Positions 35,751-45,217 of a stretch of DNA of 64,000 bases are shown here, in pieces (within the stretch, counting starts at the first letter, position 1; each line of letters begins with the position of its first letter). Origin of the DNA: Christensenella sp. (GTDB taxonomy: Bacteria; Bacillota; Clostridia; Christensenellales; UBA3700); contig JALFUR010000014.1 of NCBI GenBank assembly GCA_022784465.1, positions 1 through 64,000 of the forward strand. The letters run 5' to 3'. The notes under the pieces are model-generated. The model did not search any database. It worked only from the letters and a program-made list of their open reading frames with translations, and was not told the origin of the DNA. A program made the position numbers and the translations under genes.

Positions 35751-36008
35751 TCATTTTAAAAACTTTTTATAACCTTTCCCATGTTTTAGTGCTGTAGAAA
35801 CCCTAGATAAAGTTGTATTAGATATTCCCGTCTTTTCTATTATTTGAACGTATGTATATCCTTCTTTAAGAAGTTTTGCAGCCTGTAAACGTTGGGCCAT
35901 ATTATTTAGTTCATTATAAGTAACTAAATCTGCAAAGAAATTTTCACAATCTTCTTGAGATGAAAGTTGTAAAATAACGTCATATAATTCTTTTACTTCT
36001 TTATTCAT
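35751..36008 (-). CDS. YerC/YecD-type TrpR-family repressor
   Basis: The 85-residue protein is all helical and contains the TrpR-like helix-turn-helix NMAQRLQAAKLLKEGYTYVQIIEKTGISNTTLSRVSTALKHG. Family members are DNA-binding repressors related to TrpR. It overlaps the ABC ATPase gene by 8 bp and ends the amino-acid transporter operon. A palindrome in the operon promoter (38458-38477) is its most likely operator. The co-regulating amino acid is unknown. Confidence 0.9.
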   Translation of the reverse strand: MNKEVKELYDVILQLSSQEDCENFFADLVTYNELNNMAQRLQAAKLLKEGYTYVQIIEKTGISNTTLSRVSTALKHGKGYKKFLK

Positions 36009-36903
36009 TTTTATCTCCGTTTACTGAGATATCATCAAAAATATCTTCCCTAGATTTTGACAAGAAAGAGATCGTTTTCTCGCTTTTTGGATTATCAAAG
36101 ATTTCGGATGGAGTGCCCATTTCCTCAACAATTCCATTAGCCATAAAAATGATTTTATCTGATACATTTTTAGCAAAATCCATTTCATGAGTAACAATAA
36201 TCATTGTACAATCAGTTGAATATTTCAATTCTTTTATTACTTTAAGAACTTCGCCTGTTAATTCTGGATCAAGCGCTGATGTTGGTTCATCAAAACACAA
36301 TATTCTAGGTTTTAATGCCAATGCTCTTGCAATTGCTACTCTTTGTTGTTGCCCACCAGACAATTCACAAGGATAGTTATTCATCTTGTCGGAAAGACCA
36401 ACTCTATTTAAAATATCTATTGCATTTTGTTTAATATCTTCTGTTAGTTTTCTTTTAATAAAAGAAAGTTCTTGAGAAATTAACTTTTTTCTTTCAAAGA
36501 ATGATTTATCCTTATATTTTTCTAACAATTCTTTTTTCTTGTACTTAAGCACCTCTGGTATATTTTCATTTGGCGCTAGCATAACGTTTTGCAGTGCAGT
36601 ATATTGAGGAAACAAATTGAATTGTTGAAAAACCATTCCCCAATTTAATCTTTTTGTTCGAATATCATTATAAGATTCATTCTTTATTGTAAGCGCGTCA
36701 AAAATTACATCACCATTTAAAGATATAGTTCCCTCATCTGCTGTTTCAAGATAATTCAAACATCTAAGCAATGTCGTTTTTCCAGAGCCAGATGAACCTA
36801 TAATAGATAAAACTTGACCTTGATCTAAATCAAAATCTATCCCCTTTAGCACTTCCGTTTTATTAAAGCTTTTTCTAATATTTCTTACTTCTAAATATGC
36901 CAT
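36001..36903 (-). CDS. Polar amino-acid ABC transporter ATPase with extra internal segment
   Basis: The 300-residue ATPase has Walker A GSSGSGKTTLLRCL, Q-loop MVFQQFNLFPQYTALQNV, signature LSGGQQQRVAIARAL, Walker B ILCFDEPTSALDPE and the switch His (VTHEM), as in GlnQ/HisP-type proteins. Typical members have about 245 residues. About 40 extra, highly charged residues (around 112-155, with ELLEKYKDKSFFERKKLISQ) lie between the Q-loop and the signature, plus a C-terminal tail. AAGGTG precedes the ATG. It works with the permease directly upstream. Confidence 0.95.
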   Translation of the reverse strand: MAYLEVRNIRKSFNKTEVLKGIDFDLDQGQVLSIIGSSGSGKTTLLRCLNYLETADEGTISLNGDVIFDALTIKNESYNDIRTKRLNWGMVFQQFNLFPQYTALQNVMLAPNENIPEVLKYKKKELLEKYKDKSFFERKKLISQELSFIKRKLTEDIKQNAIDILNRVGLSDKMNNYPCELSGGQQQRVAIARALALKPRILCFDEPTSALDPELTGEVLKVIKELKYSTDCTMIIVTHEMDFAKNVSDKIIFMANGIVEEMGTPSEIFDNPKSEKTISFLSKSREDIFDDISVNGDKNE

Positions 36904-36905
36904 AC

Positions 36906-37595
36906 CTACACCTTAAAATACGAAAGTTTCTTTTCTAAGAAATTGAATGCTATTGTTAATACACCTACAAATATTAAATAGAAAGCGCCAGCATAGAATA
37001 GTGGCCAAATAATAGCTTTTGCCATCAATTTTTCTGCAGCACATATTAATTCTACAACCATTACTACACGAGCTAAAGAAGTATCTTTAACAAGAGTTAT
37101 AATTTCATTACTCATAGGAGGAACAATTCTTTTTATTACTTGTAATAAAACAATTTTTCTAAAAATTGTACTTTTAGACATGCCAAGAACTTGTCCTGCC
37201 TCATATTGGCCTTGAGAAATACTTTGAATTCCGCCTCTATAAATAACACTAAAATAGCAAGCATAGTTAATTGCAAATGCAATTAAAACCGCTAAAAATC
37301 TACCAATATCATTAACTCCAAAATTTAAAGTAAAGTACAAATCTACTTGAGAAAAGATTTGAAATCCCATAAATCCTGGAACATAATAAATAACAAAGAT
37401 TTGGAGCATAAGAGGAACTCCCCTTATGATCCAAACAAATACATCAACAATTATCTTTAATGGCTTGAATTTACTCATTGAGCCAAAGCATATAAGCAAT
37501 CCAAGAGGTAATGACAATAATAATGTCAAAACGAATAGTAGGCAAGTTAATCCAAAGCCATTTAATAGATATAGTGTAACATCACTAAAAGACAT
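36906..37595 (-). CDS. Polar amino-acid ABC transporter permease
   Basis: The 229-residue protein has the HEQRO-type permease pattern: GLTCLLFVLTLLLSLPLGLLICFG, IRGVPLMLQIFVIYY, and the ATPase-contacting EAA loop YEAGQVLGMSKSTIFRKIVLLQ. About five helices are expected. It probably forms a homodimer with two ATPase subunits. It lies between the binding-protein and ATPase genes. Substrate is a polar amino acid, not further resolvable. Confidence 0.94.
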   Translation of the reverse strand: MSFSDVTLYLLNGFGLTCLLFVLTLLLSLPLGLLICFGSMSKFKPLKIIVDVFVWIIRGVPLMLQIFVIYYVPGFMGFQIFSQVDLYFTLNFGVNDIGRFLAVLIAFAINYACYFSVIYRGGIQSISQGQYEAGQVLGMSKSTIFRKIVLLQVIKRIVPPMSNEIITLVKDTSLARVVMVVELICAAEKLMAKAIIWPLFYAGAFYLIFVGVLTIAFNFLEKKLSYFKV

Positions 37596-37605
37596 AATTT
37601 AATTA

Positions 37606-38421
37606 TTACTTTTGTGAAGAATAGTCTGTAATTACTGAATTTTGCAAATTATATTTTGTAGCTAATTCTGTCAAATAACCAGATTCACCTAATTTTTCTA
37701 ATTCAGCATTTACTTTAGCTGTTAAATCGCTACCCTTTTTGAAACCAACAGCATATTGTTCACCTTCAAGTTTAATTGAATCAGCAATTGCTAATGATGC
37801 AAAGTCTCCACTACCTACCATTGCTTTAGCCATTAAAATATCAATAACAGCAAAACTTGCAGAACCAGCTAAAACTTCTTGAAGAGCAGTTCTTTGTGAA
37901 GTTGCTTCTTTAACATCAGCAACACCTGCAAAATCTGAAGCTGCAGCAAAACCAGCAGAACCTGCTTCAGCAACACCGATTTTTTCCACAAAAGAAGTAT
38001 CTACACTTGTATATGAATCTTTATCAGCAGCTTTTACAACAATACATTGTTGATTGATCATGTAATCATAAGAAAAATCAACAGAATCGCTTCTTGGAAC
38101 TTCAACACCATTGATTTCATCAGAACCATTAGATGTAAATCCATTCCAGATACATTGAATTGTTCCAGCTTCTAATTCTGTATATTTTTGTTCCCATTGA
38201 ATTTCCTTGAAAACTACCTTATATCCTAATTCTTCAAATACTTTAATAGCAAGTTCTGTATCAAAACCTGTCCAATTGCCACTTGCGTCTTTGTAGTTCA
38301 TTGGTTCATAATCTGTAATACCAACAACTATAACTTCTTCATTATTTTTACAAGCAAATAATGAAACTGCGCATGAAATAGCTAAAATAACTACTAATAA
38401 ACATACTAAAATCTTTTTCAT
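37606..38421 (-). CDS. Amino-acid ABC transporter substrate-binding lipoprotein
   Basis: From the ATG at 38421 (GGAGA upstream) the protein has 271 residues. A lipoprotein signal ends at VSLFAC, whose Cys would be lipidated. The SBP_bac_3 pattern follows: VVGITDYEPMNYKDASGNWTG, DTELAIKVFEELGYKV, and DYMINQQCIVV. A start 9 codons upstream is open but lacks support. It heads an operon with permease, ATPase and yerC. Confidence 0.94.
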   Translation of the reverse strand: MKKILVCLLVVILAISCAVSLFACKNNEEVIVVGITDYEPMNYKDASGNWTGFDTELAIKVFEELGYKVVFKEIQWEQKYTELEAGTIQCIWNGFTSNGSDEINGVEVPRSDSVDFSYDYMINQQCIVVKAADKDSYTSVDTSFVEKIGVAEAGSAGFAAASDFAGVADVKEATSQRTALQEVLAGSASFAVIDILMAKAMVGSGDFASLAIADSIKLEGEQYAVGFKKGSDLTAKVNAELEKLGESGYLTELATKYNLQNSVITDYSSQK

Positions 38422-38453
38422 AATCATTTCTCCAAAAAAATTTTTCATATATA

Positions 38454-38482
38454 ACTATACTCCATCACAATAGAGTAGTAAA
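38454..38482 (-). promoter_or_regulatory. ABC operon promoter with palindrome, putative YerC operator
   Basis: Minus-strand TTTACT (38477-38482), a 17-bp spacer and TATAGT (38454-38459) form the promoter. The spacer is filled by the palindrome TACTCCAT-CACA-ATAGAGTA (38458-38477, one mismatch between 8-bp arms). A repressor bound there would block RNA polymerase. The TrpR-like regulator encoded at the operon end is the natural candidate. Confidence 0.6.
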
Positions 38483-38500
38483 GTGTTTTTATATAAAAAA

Positions 38501-39634
38501 TTAAATAAATTTTAAAACAATACTATTCATTGTATTTAAATACTCATCTTTAATAGAAATATTGTTATTATTAATATTTAAATATTTTAAACAATCTTCT
38601 ATTTCATTAGCGTATTTTTTTGAAAAATCAATATTAAACTTTTCTTGAAATTCATTTAAATCAATGCCCTTTGCTGTTCTTAATGCAAGCATTATATATT
38701 CTTTTTCTAAATCTTCATCACTTAGATTTTCTTCCTCAAGATACGCAAGTTTATCTATCTCTATACTTTTATAATAATCATCAAAACTAGATGGATTATA
38801 AAAACGCTTATTACCCATTAACGAATGAGACGATATACCAAGTCCTAAATAATCTTTAAGTTCCCAGTATCTTGAATTGTGCTTTGACTCAAAACCATCT
38901 TTAGCAAAATTAGAAACCTCATATCTATTAAAGCCTTTCTTTTTCAATAGCATAGAAGCATAGTCAAATAGATCAACTTTTTCATCATCTGAAGCAACAG
39001 TTATAACTCCTTCTTTAACAAGTTTATCAAGTTTAGTTCCTTCTTCAACACTTAACATATAAGTAGATATATGATTGACATTTTCGTATTTAGTTACTGT
39101 ATCAATAAATGAAAAAATATCTTCTTTGCTCTGCCCAGGAAGACCCAACATCAAATCAACAGAAATATTCAAATTATAGGAATTACATAAATTTAATGCA
39201 TTTATAGCTTCACTTGCATTATGAAGCCTTCCAACAGAGGATAAAGTAGCATCATTTAGAGATTGTATTCCAATAGATATCCTATTAAAACCCATGTTTT
39301 TTAAATCTAAAATCAAATTTTCGGATATAGAATTTGGATTTGCCTCAAATGTCATTTCCCCTTTAAAATTTGGCCATATTAGAAATAATTCTTCTAAAAT
39401 ACTTCTAAAATAATCACTTTTTAATAATGATGGGGTCCCACCACCGAAATATAACGTGTCTAAATTGTAGTTTTTTAAATTAAAAATTTTGTCAGAAAGA
39501 CCAAGCTCTCTCTTTACTGCATTTACATATCTAAGCATATTTGTATCACTACAATTAGTCGATGATACAAAATCGCAATAATAGCATCTTTGTCTACAAA
39601 ATGGAATATGGACATAAACGGACAAATTTTTCAT
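38501..39634 (-). CDS. hemW: HemW-like radical SAM protein
   Basis: The 377-residue protein has the radical SAM cluster motif CRQRCYYCDF near residue 12, GGGTPSLL, FEANPNS, and SIGIQSLNDATLSSVGR, all typical of HemW (formerly called oxygen-independent coproporphyrinogen oxidase-like). HemW is known as a heme chaperone; true HemN activity is unlikely. It starts 4 bp after lepA, a conserved neighbour in Firmicutes. Confidence 0.94.
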   Translation of the reverse strand: MKNLSVYVHIPFCRQRCYYCDFVSSTNCSDTNMLRYVNAVKRELGLSDKIFNLKNYNLDTLYFGGGTPSLLKSDYFRSILEELFLIWPNFKGEMTFEANPNSISENLILDLKNMGFNRISIGIQSLNDATLSSVGRLHNASEAINALNLCNSYNLNISVDLMLGLPGQSKEDIFSFIDTVTKYENVNHISTYMLSVEEGTKLDKLVKEGVITVASDDEKVDLFDYASMLLKKKGFNRYEVSNFAKDGFESKHNSRYWELKDYLGLGISSHSLMGNKRFYNPSSFDDYYKSIEIDKLAYLEEENLSDEDLEKEYIMLALRTAKGIDLNEFQEKFNIDFSKKYANEIEDCLKYLNINNNNISIKDEYLNTMNSIVLKFI

Positions 39635-39638
39635 TCTC

Positions 39639-41447
39639 TTAATTGTCGCTATCTAATTTTAATATTGTTAAGAAGGCTTCACTTGGAAGTTCAACTGATC
39701 CAAATTGACGCATTCTCTTTTTACCTTCTTTTTGTTTTTCTAACAATTTTTTCTTACGTGTAACATCTCCGCCATAGCATTTTGCTAGAACATCTTTTCT
39801 TACAGCTTTAACAGTTTCTCTTGCTATAACTTTTCCACCTACCGCAGCTTGAATTGGAACTTCAAATAGTTGTCTTGGAATTACATCTTTTAACTTCTCT
39901 GCTATTCTTCTTCCTCTATCATATGCCCTATCTTTGTGAACAATAATAGATAGCGCATCACAAATTTCACCATTTAATAAAATATCTAATTTTACTAAAT
40001 CACTTTTTTGATATCCTTTTATTTCGTAGTCAAAAGAAGCATATCCTTTTGTTCTAGATTTTAATGTGTCAAAAAAGTCATAAACAATTTCATTTAATGG
40101 AATCTCATATTCTATAGACACTCTTGTAGTATCTAGATATGTCATGTTTATAAATATTCCCCTTTTGTTTTGACATAGCTCCATAATAGGACCAACATAT
40201 TCAGGAGGCGAAAGTAGTGTTGCTTTTACTATAGGCTCTTCCATATGGTCAATTTCGCTATTAGGTGGCAACATTGTTGGATTAGAAACAACAACGACCT
40301 CTCCATTTGTTTTTATTACGTTATATTTAACAGAAGGTGCAGTTGTAATTAAATCTAGATCAAATTCCCTTTCTAGTCTTTCTTGGATAATATCCATATG
40401 CAAAAGACCTAAAAAGCCGCATCTAAATCCAAATCCAAGAGCTGTAGACACTTCAGGTTCATACATAAGCGAAGCATCATTTAATTTTAATTTTTCTAAA
40501 GCATCTTTTAAATCATCATATTTATTTCCATCAATTGGATAAATACCACTAAATACCATTGGTTGAACTTCTTTAAAGCCATCAAGAGGCTTCAAACAAG
40601 GATTATTAGCCAAAGTAATCGTATCTCCAACTTTTGTATCTGAAACATTTTTAATAGACGCACAAATATATCCAACATCACCTGCACACAATTCATCAAG
40701 CGGAGTTGGCTTAGGAGTATAGATGCCTACTTCTGTAACATCATATTCTTTTTTAGTTGCAACCATCTTGATTTTATCGCCAACTTTGACTTTACCATCA
40801 AAAATACGAACTATTGATATAGCTCCTTTATATGCATCATAATAAGAATCAAATATTAGCGCCTTTAATGGTGCGTTTTCATCTCCTGTTGGTGGTGGTA
40901 ACAAATGAATAACTTGTTCTAAAAGTTTATCTATTCCTGTACATAATTTTGCAGAAACTAACGGAGCATCCGAAGCGTCTAGACCAATTACATCTTCTAT
41001 TTCTTTTTTTACCTCATCTGGTCTTGCTGATGGCAAATCGATTTTATTTATAACTGGCAAAATCTCCAAATCATTATCTAAAGCCAAATATACATTAGTT
41101 AAAGTTTGAGCTTCTATTCCTTGCGATGCATCAACAATTAAAACTGCGCCATCACAAGCTTTTAAAGATCTAGAAACTTCATAAGTAAAATCTACGTGTC
41201 CTGGAGTATCTATTAAATTAAATAAATAAGTTTCACCTTCGTATTTGTATTGCATAGTAACAGGAGTCAATTTAATCGTAATGCCTCTTTCTCTTTCAAG
41301 TTCCATGCTATCTAAAAGTTGTGCTTGAGCATCACGCGCCGAAACAGTGTCAGTAACAGCCATAATACAATCTGCTAAAGTACTTTTACCATGGTCAATA
41401 TGCGCTACAATACAAAAATTTCTTATTTTAGATTTATCAAAAAACAT
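39639..41447 (-). CDS. lepA: Elongation factor 4 (LepA)
   Basis: LepA is a ribosome-binding GTPase related to EF-G. Motifs are [14 protein letters not shown] (G1), [13 protein letters not shown] (G2), DTPGHVDF (G3) and NKIDLP (G4), with LepA-specific C-terminal segments [19 protein letters not shown] and [22 protein letters not shown]. The 602-residue length is typical. AGGAG precedes the ATG. hemW follows in the same operon. Confidence 0.98.
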   Translation of the reverse strand: MFFDKSKIRNFCIVAHIDHGKSTLADCIMAVTDTVSARDAQAQLLDSMELERERGITIKLTPVTMQYKYEGETYLFNLIDTPGHVDFTYEVSRSLKACDGAVLIVDASQGIEAQTLTNVYLALDNDLEILPVINKIDLPSARPDEVKKEIEDVIGLDASDAPLVSAKLCTGIDKLLEQVIHLLPPPTGDENAPLKALIFDSYYDAYKGAISIVRIFDGKVKVGDKIKMVATKKEYDVTEVGIYTPKPTPLDELCAGDVGYICASIKNVSDTKVGDTITLANNPCLKPLDGFKEVQPMVFSGIYPIDGNKYDDLKDALEKLKLNDASLMYEPEVSTALGFGFRCGFLGLLHMDIIQERLEREFDLDLITTAPSVKYNVIKTNGEVVVVSNPTMLPPNSEIDHMEEPIVKATLLSPPEYVGPIMELCQNKRGIFINMTYLDTTRVSIEYEIPLNEIVYDFFDTLKSRTKGYASFDYEIKGYQKSDLVKLDILLNGEICDALSIIVHKDRAYDRGRRIAEKLKDVIPRQLFEVPIQAAVGGKVIARETVKAVRKDVLAKCYGGDVTRKKKLLEKQKEGKKRMRQFGSVELPSEAFLTILKLDSDN

Positions 41448-41501
41448 AAAATGCTCCTACTAGAAAAAATTATAATCAAATCGATATAAAAATACAACAT
41501 T

Positions 41502-41535
41502 TATATCATTAGTGATATAATATTACTTGCGAGGT
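41502..41535 (+). promoter_or_regulatory. Promoter and palindrome upstream of the LUD gene
   Basis: TATATCA-TTAG-TGATATA (41502-41519) is a perfect 7-bp-arm inverted repeat. Its right arm merges into the extended -10 TGATATAAT (hexamer 41516-41521). GAGGT at 41531-41535 is the ribosome binding site for the ATG at 41543. A regulator binding the palindrome would cover the -10. Confidence 0.55.
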
Positions 41536-41542
41536 ATTTTTT

Positions 41543-42154
41543 ATGATTTACTCAGAGCTAATTAATAATTTGAAAAAAAATGGCTTCATTCCATATTTCT
41601 TTGAAACAAAGGAAGAAGCGAAGAATTTTATATTAGATCTAATACCACCAAATGATTCAATCGGAATGGGTGGCTCAATGACTACAAAAGCATTAGATCT
41701 TGGAGCTAGTTTCGTAAAAAGAGGCAACGTAGTTAATTCCCATGCGCTTTGCGATCCTAGCAAACAAAACATGGTTTATCAACTTGCAGCAGCATCTACT
41801 TGGTATGTTTCTTCTACTAATGCCATTACTGAATCTGGCGAATTAGTCAATATAGATGGTTCTGCAAATAGAGTATCATCTCTTGCTTTTGGCCCAAAAA
41901 ACATCGTTTATGTTTTAGGAGTAAACAAAATAACTAAAAATATTGACGAAGCGATAAAAAGGATTCGAACTATATCTGCACCTTTAAATTGTAAACGATT
42001 AAACAAAACTACACCTTGTGTAACTAATATTGGAACTTGTGATGATTGTCCTTCTTCTGATTGCATTTGCAATGTAACCACTATAATGCATCACCCAACA
42101 AGACATCAAAATAAAGTTTATATAATTATCATAAATGAGGAGCTTGGCTATTAA
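41543..42154 (+). CDS. LUD-domain protein (LutC/YkgG-like)
   Basis: The 203-residue protein has the LUD domain pattern: LIPPNDSIGMGGSMTTKALDLG near the N-terminus and SSLAFGPKNIVYVLGVNKI in the middle. A C-terminal cysteine cluster (TPCVTNIGTCDDCPSSDCIC) suggests a metal or Fe-S site. LUD proteins such as LutC take part in lactate oxidation with Fe-S partners, but no lutA/lutB is nearby, so the role here is open. The GDPD gene follows 1 bp later. Confidence 0.9.
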   Translation: MIYSELINNLKKNGFIPYFFETKEEAKNFILDLIPPNDSIGMGGSMTTKALDLGASFVKRGNVVNSHALCDPSKQNMVYQLAAASTWYVSSTNAITESGELVNIDGSANRVSSLAFGPKNIVYVLGVNKITKNIDEAIKRIRTISAPLNCKRLNKTTPCVTNIGTCDDCPSSDCICNVTTIMHHPTRHQNKVYIIIINEELGY

Positions 42155-42155
42155 T

Positions 42156-42902
42156 ATGGAAAAAAATACATCTTGGCTTACAGAAAAACCAGTAGCCCAT
42201 CGTGGACTACATGACAACATAACAATCCCGGAAAATTCTTTGGCAGCTTATAAAAATGCTGTAGAACATGGATATCCAATTGAATTTGATATCCACTTAA
42301 CAAATGATAACAAACTTGTTTTGCACCATGATTCTACTCTTTTAAGAACATGCGGCATGAAAGCAAGAATAAAGAATATCGACACAAATAATTTGGAAAA
42401 ATACAAATTATTTAAAACAGATGAACACATACCAACTTTTGATCAAATACTTGAAGTTGTCGATGGCAAAGTAGGTCTTATTATAGAAATTAAAAAGACA
42501 TCAAGACCAGCAACTGTTTGCAAACTAGTTATGGAAAGATTAAAAACATATAAAGGCAATTACTGCATAGAAAGCTTTGACTTAAATGTAGTAAATTATA
42601 TGCATAGACACTATCCTGAAGTAATTTTAGGACAATTATATGATTATATTCCATGGCAAAGATTTGCTGCTTTATCTGCACTTCAACATTTAAAAGTAGA
42701 CTTTATGGCGGTTTGCATATTAAATGGCGAATATAAGCGATATATGAATATTAAGAAAAATCATCCTAATTTGCTTTTTATCGCATGGACTGTAAGAACA
42801 AAAGAACAACAGGAACTAGCAAAACGAATCTATCACAACTACATATTTGAATGTAATATAAAAAATCCTTCGTATATTGAAATGCCAACTATCACAAAAT
42901 AA
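42156..42902 (+). CDS. Glycerophosphodiester phosphodiesterase
   Basis: The enzyme splits glycerophosphodiesters to glycerol-3-phosphate and an alcohol. The GDPD pattern is clear: PVAHRGLHDNITIPENSLAAYKNAVEHG (catalytic His, Arg and Glu) and EFDIHLTNDNKLVLHHDSTL (Glu-x-Asp and second His). Length is 248 residues, no signal peptide. I start it at the ATG at 42156; an in-frame ATG at 42135 overlaps the LUD gene and its codons form the likely GAGGAG ribosome binding site. Confidence 0.93.
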   Translation: MEKNTSWLTEKPVAHRGLHDNITIPENSLAAYKNAVEHGYPIEFDIHLTNDNKLVLHHDSTLLRTCGMKARIKNIDTNNLEKYKLFKTDEHIPTFDQILEVVDGKVGLIIEIKKTSRPATVCKLVMERLKTYKGNYCIESFDLNVVNYMHRHYPEVILGQLYDYIPWQRFAALSALQHLKVDFMAVCILNGEYKRYMNIKKNHPNLLFIAWTVRTKEQQELAKRIYHNYIFECNIKNPSYIEMPTITK

Positions 42903-42917
42903 CCTTAGGAGGTTGAA

Positions 42918-43052
42918 ATGAAAGTTGGAACAGTGATTGGATTTACAATTGGAGTTTCTTTAGCATATTTCCTTGCTACTAAATTAAGAGGAAATATAAA
43001 GGAACAAGGAAAACAAATGATAAAAGAAAAAATTGATCAAATTTTATCGTAA
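42918..43052 (+). CDS. 44-residue single-helix membrane protein
   Basis: TAGGAGG lies 6 nt before an ATG opening a 44-codon frame. The product, beginning MKVGTVIGFTIGVSLAYFLATKL and continuing with an amphipathic KQMIKEKIDQIL tail, looks like a tiny YtxH-type membrane protein. It follows the GDPD gene by 15 bp and precedes a terminator, so it ends that operon. Confidence 0.75.
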   Translation: MKVGTVIGFTIGVSLAYFLATKLRGNIKEQGKQMIKEKIDQILS

Positions 43053-43061
43053 ATTAATCTA

Positions 43062-43099
43062 AAAAAAACTGGCTGAAATCAACTCAACCAGTTTTTTAT
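43062..43099. terminator. Bidirectional terminator
   Basis: AAAACTGGCTGA / TCAACCAGTTTTTT form a hairpin with A-run on one side and T-run on the other, so it can stop both the LUD/GDPD operon (plus) and the iscR operon (minus). Its right end overlaps the stop region of the 177-aa gene. Confidence 0.88.
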
Positions 43100-43629
43100 T
43101 TTCTTGCAACATATTCTTGTTTTAAAAACCTATGATATGAAACAAACCCAAATTCAAAATGTATACAATAAACATATTTGTTTATTTTATCGTCATTAAA
43201 ATATATAGCATATTCATATTCTTCACTATCATTTTCAATTTCGCATGTATAATCTGAAGAATATTTTTCAAATACTTTTTTTATTAATTCAATATTCGTC
43301 ATAGGATTTTTAATCTCATCTATAAAATCTTTTAAAAAGTCATTTGAAATATTTTCGTTAATATATTTCATTGCCTCTTTAGGCACAACAATGCTTAATC
43401 TTCCATCTTTTATATCTTTTACATCCCATATTCCGGTGATATTTTTATGCTCTTTGGATATATCAACAATTCCTTCGATCAATTTAGATGTGTCCAAATT
43501 TTGACCAATTATGCGTTTTAGAGATTCAATTGGATAATAAAGTTCAAAATCAGAAAAAGAATATCCCAATTTTATTTGGGATTCTTTTGCTATATCGATT
43601 ATATTTTCATAGATTAAATTAAAACACAT
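43096..43629 (-). CDS. DUF3877-like hypothetical protein
   Basis: The 177-residue soluble, acidic protein begins NLIYENIIDIAKESQIKLGYSFSDFELYYPIESLKRIIG, which resembles my memory of DUF3877, a family restricted to Clostridia. It starts 3 bp after iscU, so it is the last gene of the iscR-iscS-iscU operon. No catalytic motif is visible. A link to Fe-S metabolism is only contextual. Confidence 0.75.
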   Translation of the reverse strand: MCFNLIYENIIDIAKESQIKLGYSFSDFELYYPIESLKRIIGQNLDTSKLIEGIVDISKEHKNITGIWDVKDIKDGRLSIVVPKEAMKYINENISNDFLKDFIDEIKNPMTNIELIKKVFEKYSSDYTCEIENDSEEYEYAIYFNDDKINKYVYCIHFEFGFVSYHRFLKQEYVARK

Positions 43630-43631
43630 AC

Positions 43632-44009
43632 TTATTTATTCTTTTTAGATAGATAATCTTCTACGCATGCTTTAATTGCTTCTTCTGCAAGAACAGAACA
43701 ATGCATTTTTTGAGCAGGAAGACCTCCTAGCGATTCTACAACTGCTTTGTTAGATAATTCTAACGCTTCTTGTACAGTTTTACCTTTTACTAGAGTTGTT
43801 GCTCTTGAAGAAGTTGCTTGAGCTGCAGCGCAACCAAACGTTCTAAAAGCAACTCTTTCAATAATATCTGTTTCTGGATTAATATACATAGTCATTTCCA
43901 TAATATCTCCACAAGCAGCATTACCTATTTTTGAATAAGCGTTATGATCTTCTATATATCCTACATTTTGTAAATTTTGAAATTCTTTCATTACTTGTTC
44001 ATTATACAT
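43632..44009 (-). CDS. iscU: Fe-S cluster scaffold IscU/NifU-like
   Basis: The 125-residue scaffold has the three conserved cysteines: NAACGDIMEM (with the key Asp after Gly), FGCAAAQATSS, and KMHCSVLAEEAI. The order matches the NifU N-terminal type of Clostridia. Clusters are built here from sulfur supplied by IscS, encoded directly upstream. A clear GGAGG lies before the ATG. Confidence 0.96.
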   Translation of the reverse strand: MYNEQVMKEFQNLQNVGYIEDHNAYSKIGNAACGDIMEMTMYINPETDIIERVAFRTFGCAAAQATSSRATTLVKGKTVQEALELSNKAVVESLGGLPAQKMHCSVLAEEAIKACVEDYLSKKNK

Positions 44010-44021
44010 TTGTTCAACCTC

Positions 44022-45206
44022 CTAATAATTCTTACTTACCATTTCGTCGTAAATTGGAGACATTGCTCTCAATTTTTCTACAGTCTTAACTAAAACATCA
44101 GCAACATAATCTGCTTGTTCTAAAGTATTTATTTTTCCAAATGAAAATCTTATTGAACCATGAGCCACTTCCATTGGAACTCCAATTGATAATAATACAT
44201 AGCTTGGCTCTAATGATCCAGAAGAACAAGCACTGCCAGAACTTACAGCAACACCAGCTAAATCCAAATGGAATAAGATTCCTTCTCCTTCAATTCCTAC
44301 AAACGAGAAGTTTGCATTTCCTGCAAGTCTTAATGAAGGATCTTTTGCTCCATTGTAATAGATATGAGGAATCTCATTAATTACTCTTTGAACAAAATGA
44401 TTTCTAATTGCTTGTATCTTTTCATTATTTTTTTCCATATCTTTTACTGCTTTTTCTATAGCAGCACCACATCCTACAATACCAGGAGTATTTAGTGTTG
44501 ATGCTCTTAAATTTCTTTCTTGTTCACCACCATCTAAAAATCTTTGTATCTTTAGTCCGTTTTTCTTATATAAAACACCAACGCCCTTTGGTCCATAGAA
44601 TTTATGCGCAGACAATGACAACATATCTACATTCATTGCTTTTACATCGATAGGAATATTACCAACAGCTTGTACCGCATCTGTATGGAAAGCAATACCA
44701 TGCTTTTTAGCAAGCTCTCCTATTTGAGCAATTGGTTCTATTGTTCCAATTTCATTATTTGCAGTCATTATAGAAATCAAAATAGTTTTATCCGTTATAG
44801 CATCTTCTATGTCTTTTAAAGAAACAAAACCTTCTTTGTCTACTTTTAAGTAAGTTACTTCAAAACCATACTTTTCAAGTTTTTTGCATGTTTGAATTAC
44901 TGCTGGATGCTCAATTACAGATGTAATTATATGATTACCTTTATCTTTATGAGCAAGCGCATATCCTTTAATTGCCATATTATCGGATTCAGAACCACCT
45001 GAAGTGAAATAAATTTCACTACTTTTACAACCTATTGCCTTTGCAACTTTTTCCCTTGCTTCATCAATAGCTTTAAGCGCATCTCTACCATAAAAATGTT
45101 GAGATGAACCATTACCAAAAACCTCTGTAAAATAAGGCATCATTTCTGTTAATACATCTTTATCTACATATGTTGTTGCTGCATGATCTAAATAAATCTT
45201 TTCCAT
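44022..45206 (-). CDS. iscS: Cysteine desulfurase
   Basis: The PLP enzyme takes sulfur from cysteine for Fe-S clusters and tRNA thiolation. The PLP lysine lies in SLSAHKFYGPKGVG, the His in HTDAVQAVGNI, and the mobile catalytic Cys in SSGSACSSGSLEPSYVL. The N-terminus IYLDHAATTYV is the family start. The 394-residue length fits the NifS/IscS group I. It lies between iscR and iscU. Confidence 0.97.
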   Translation of the reverse strand: MEKIYLDHAATTYVDKDVLTEMMPYFTEVFGNGSSQHFYGRDALKAIDEAREKVAKAIGCKSSEIYFTSGGSESDNMAIKGYALAHKDKGNHIITSVIEHPAVIQTCKKLEKYGFEVTYLKVDKEGFVSLKDIEDAITDKTILISIMTANNEIGTIEPIAQIGELAKKHGIAFHTDAVQAVGNIPIDVKAMNVDMLSLSAHKFYGPKGVGVLYKKNGLKIQRFLDGGEQERNLRASTLNTPGIVGCGAAIEKAVKDMEKNNEKIQAIRNHFVQRVINEIPHIYYNGAKDPSLRLAGNANFSFVGIEGEGILFHLDLAGVAVSSGSACSSGSLEPSYVLLSIGVPMEVAHGSIRFSFGKINTLEQADYVADVLVKTVEKLRAMSPIYDEMVSKNY

Positions 45207-45217
45207 ATTCTTGTCCT

